Assembly (NCBI GenBank): GCA_002633005.1
Contig: NMRA01000241.1
Span: forward strand, 226,952 to 290,951
Direction: 5' to 3'
DNA length: 64,000 nt
Source of the DNA: Phoronis australis
Lineage: Eukaryota > Phoronida > Phoronidae
Shown here: one piece after another, positions 62,584 through 64,000 of the stretch
How positions within the stretch are numbered: the stretch's first letter is position 1
Layout of the letters: each line of letters starts with the position of its first letter
Translations under genes and position numbers: made by a program
The notes under the pieces: generated by a model
What the model was told of the DNA's origin: nothing
Databases searched by the model: none
What the model saw: only the letters and a program-made list of their open reading frames with translations

Positions 62584-64000
62584 GGTGCAAGAGTAGTTGA
62601 ACATGTCTGAAAATCAACGTCAGCCTTGGTCTTCTAATCAGGAACACAACTCCTAATTTTAATAATGATCCTACAAGTGGTTTGGAGGATGGAGAATGTG
62701 ATGTCCAAAACATACTAAAAAGGTTTTAAAATGACAACTAGAGGGGCACAGCGGTAGTCGGATCCATCCAAATGTCGTCGTTGTCCGTTGTCAAATTCAT
62801 ATAAATACACTTGCCAAATTTAATAAAGTTCCTGCTAAGGGTTTGGGAGATATATCAATAGACGCAAAAAATGCCACTAGGAGGTGCCACAGTAGTCCAA
62901 GTTGTCCAAAAACATCATCAACCGTCCTCTTCATAGTAGCAACAAAAATTTTCAAAATCATCCTTGGAGTAGTTAGGTTGAAAGAGGGACGGATGCAAGA
63001 AACAGACTAGAAAACAGTAAAAATAGCCACTAGATGGTGCAAAGTATGTCAAATACATCCGAAAACGGGAACATGTCAGTCATCCTTTCTTTAATAGAAA
63101 GCTAGTGACCAAATTTCAAAAAAATCCATCGACGAACTTCAGAGAAACATAGGAAAATTGAAAAGAAAATGAAATTGCCACTAGGAGGCATAGCGGTTGT
63201 CGGATCCGTCCGAAAGTCGTCGTCGTCAACTTCATATAAATACACTTGCCAAGATCCTGCAGAAGGTATAGGAGAGCCATGAGCACAAAAAAAACCTGCC
63301 ACTAGAAGGCGCCATATTACTGTAGTCGAGGTCATTGGAAACTCATCGTTCGATATCCTATTTACAGTAGAAACATACCGTATATACCAATTTTCACAAT
63401 CATCTTTAGAGTGCATTGGTTGATAGAGGGACGGACGCCAAAAAAGACTCAAAAACAGTAACAAGAGCAACGTGAAGCACTGAAATGCGCCCATGAATGC
63501 ATTGCAAATGGTGTGCTTTTAGGGTTGTTTATTTGTATCATAAAAATGGAAACTAGACGGCGCAAAAACATACAATCCATCCAAAAACAGGAACATGCCA
63601 TATTTCATAAAAATCTGTCGAGGAACTTCAGAGAAACAAAGGAAAACAGAATAAAATGAAATTGCCACTAGTGGGCACAGTGTCCATTAGATCTGCCTGA
63701 AAGTAGTCAGCGTCTGTTGTTATTTTCATATAAATACACTTACTAAATTAGATCCTGCAGTGGGTTTTAAGAGATACAACTATGGGCGCAAAACAAAACT
63801 ACCGTAGTGGGGTAGTCTTGTAATCAGTCGCCATCATCAAAGGTCGTCTTCACACTGAAAACATATAAGCCACTTTTCAAATGATTTGGTTTGATACAGG
63901 GATGGACACCAAAAACAAAATTTGATAACAGGAAAGTGGCCAAAAACAGGCAGATAATACCATCACACCAATAGATGCCTATATATAAAATTTCATGAAA
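62584..64000. repeat. Modular repeat array, block 4, runs off the window
   Basis: Resumes block 3 after the Penelope-like insertion: caacgtcagccttggtct, gccactaggaggcatagcgg, tcggatccgtccgaaagtcg, aaatttcatgaaa at the window end. Also contains the gagcaacgtgaagcactgaa start at about 63460. Confidence 0.75.

Overview
The window is animal nuclear DNA. It is AT-rich, its genes have many introns with GT..AG splice sites, and it is dense in transposable-element debris. Three protein-coding genes can be assembled exon by exon from conserved protein sequence. The repeat types (Penelope-like elements with GIY-YIG endonuclease, a Ty3/gypsy integrase remnant, hAT-like and foldback DNA elements, tRNA-derived SINEs) and intron sizes suit a marine-invertebrate type of genome. 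I cannot name the species or phylum. One N is present, at 59098.

Layout: 1-10.8 kb has no recognisable gene, but holds an 85-bp, 84/85-identical inverted repeat pair 1.5 kb apart. 11.2-26.9 kb (minus) is PHF5A, the SF3b zinc-finger subunit. Its 110 codons are split over three exons, with a 13.1-kb first intron full of inverted repeats and a 2.3-kb second intron holding a perfectly phased 12 x 54-bp minisatellite. 27.2-44.7 kb (plus) is a complete 450-residue DDX47 DEAD-box helicase in 11 exons. The PHF5A and DDX47 start codons lie 263 bp apart, head to head, so they probably share a bidirectional promoter; both products act in nuclear RNA processing (pre-mRNA splicing and rRNA maturation).

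45.9-47.2 kb is a truncated Ty3/gypsy integrase pseudogene with its polypurine tract and a short 3' LTR. 49.2-60.4 kb (minus) holds the last seven coding exons of a platelet-activating-factor acetylhydrolase (PLA2G7/PAFAH2 family) with the Ser-Asp-His triad intact; its 5' exons are not found and probably lie beyond the right edge. The introns of this gene and the 60.4-64 kb region are filled with a modular repeat whose core is roughly gccactaggNggc, interrupted by Penelope-like elements and a foldback MITE.

The most unusual structure is 20.7-29.9 kb: a roughly 3.3-kb foldback element (arms about 1.2 kb, about 0.8-kb loop) flanked by oppositely oriented Penelope-like fragments, with related fragments scattered on both sides of the PHF5A/DDX47 promoter. 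I found no CRISPR array, no rRNA, no functional tRNA and no bacterial-type operon.
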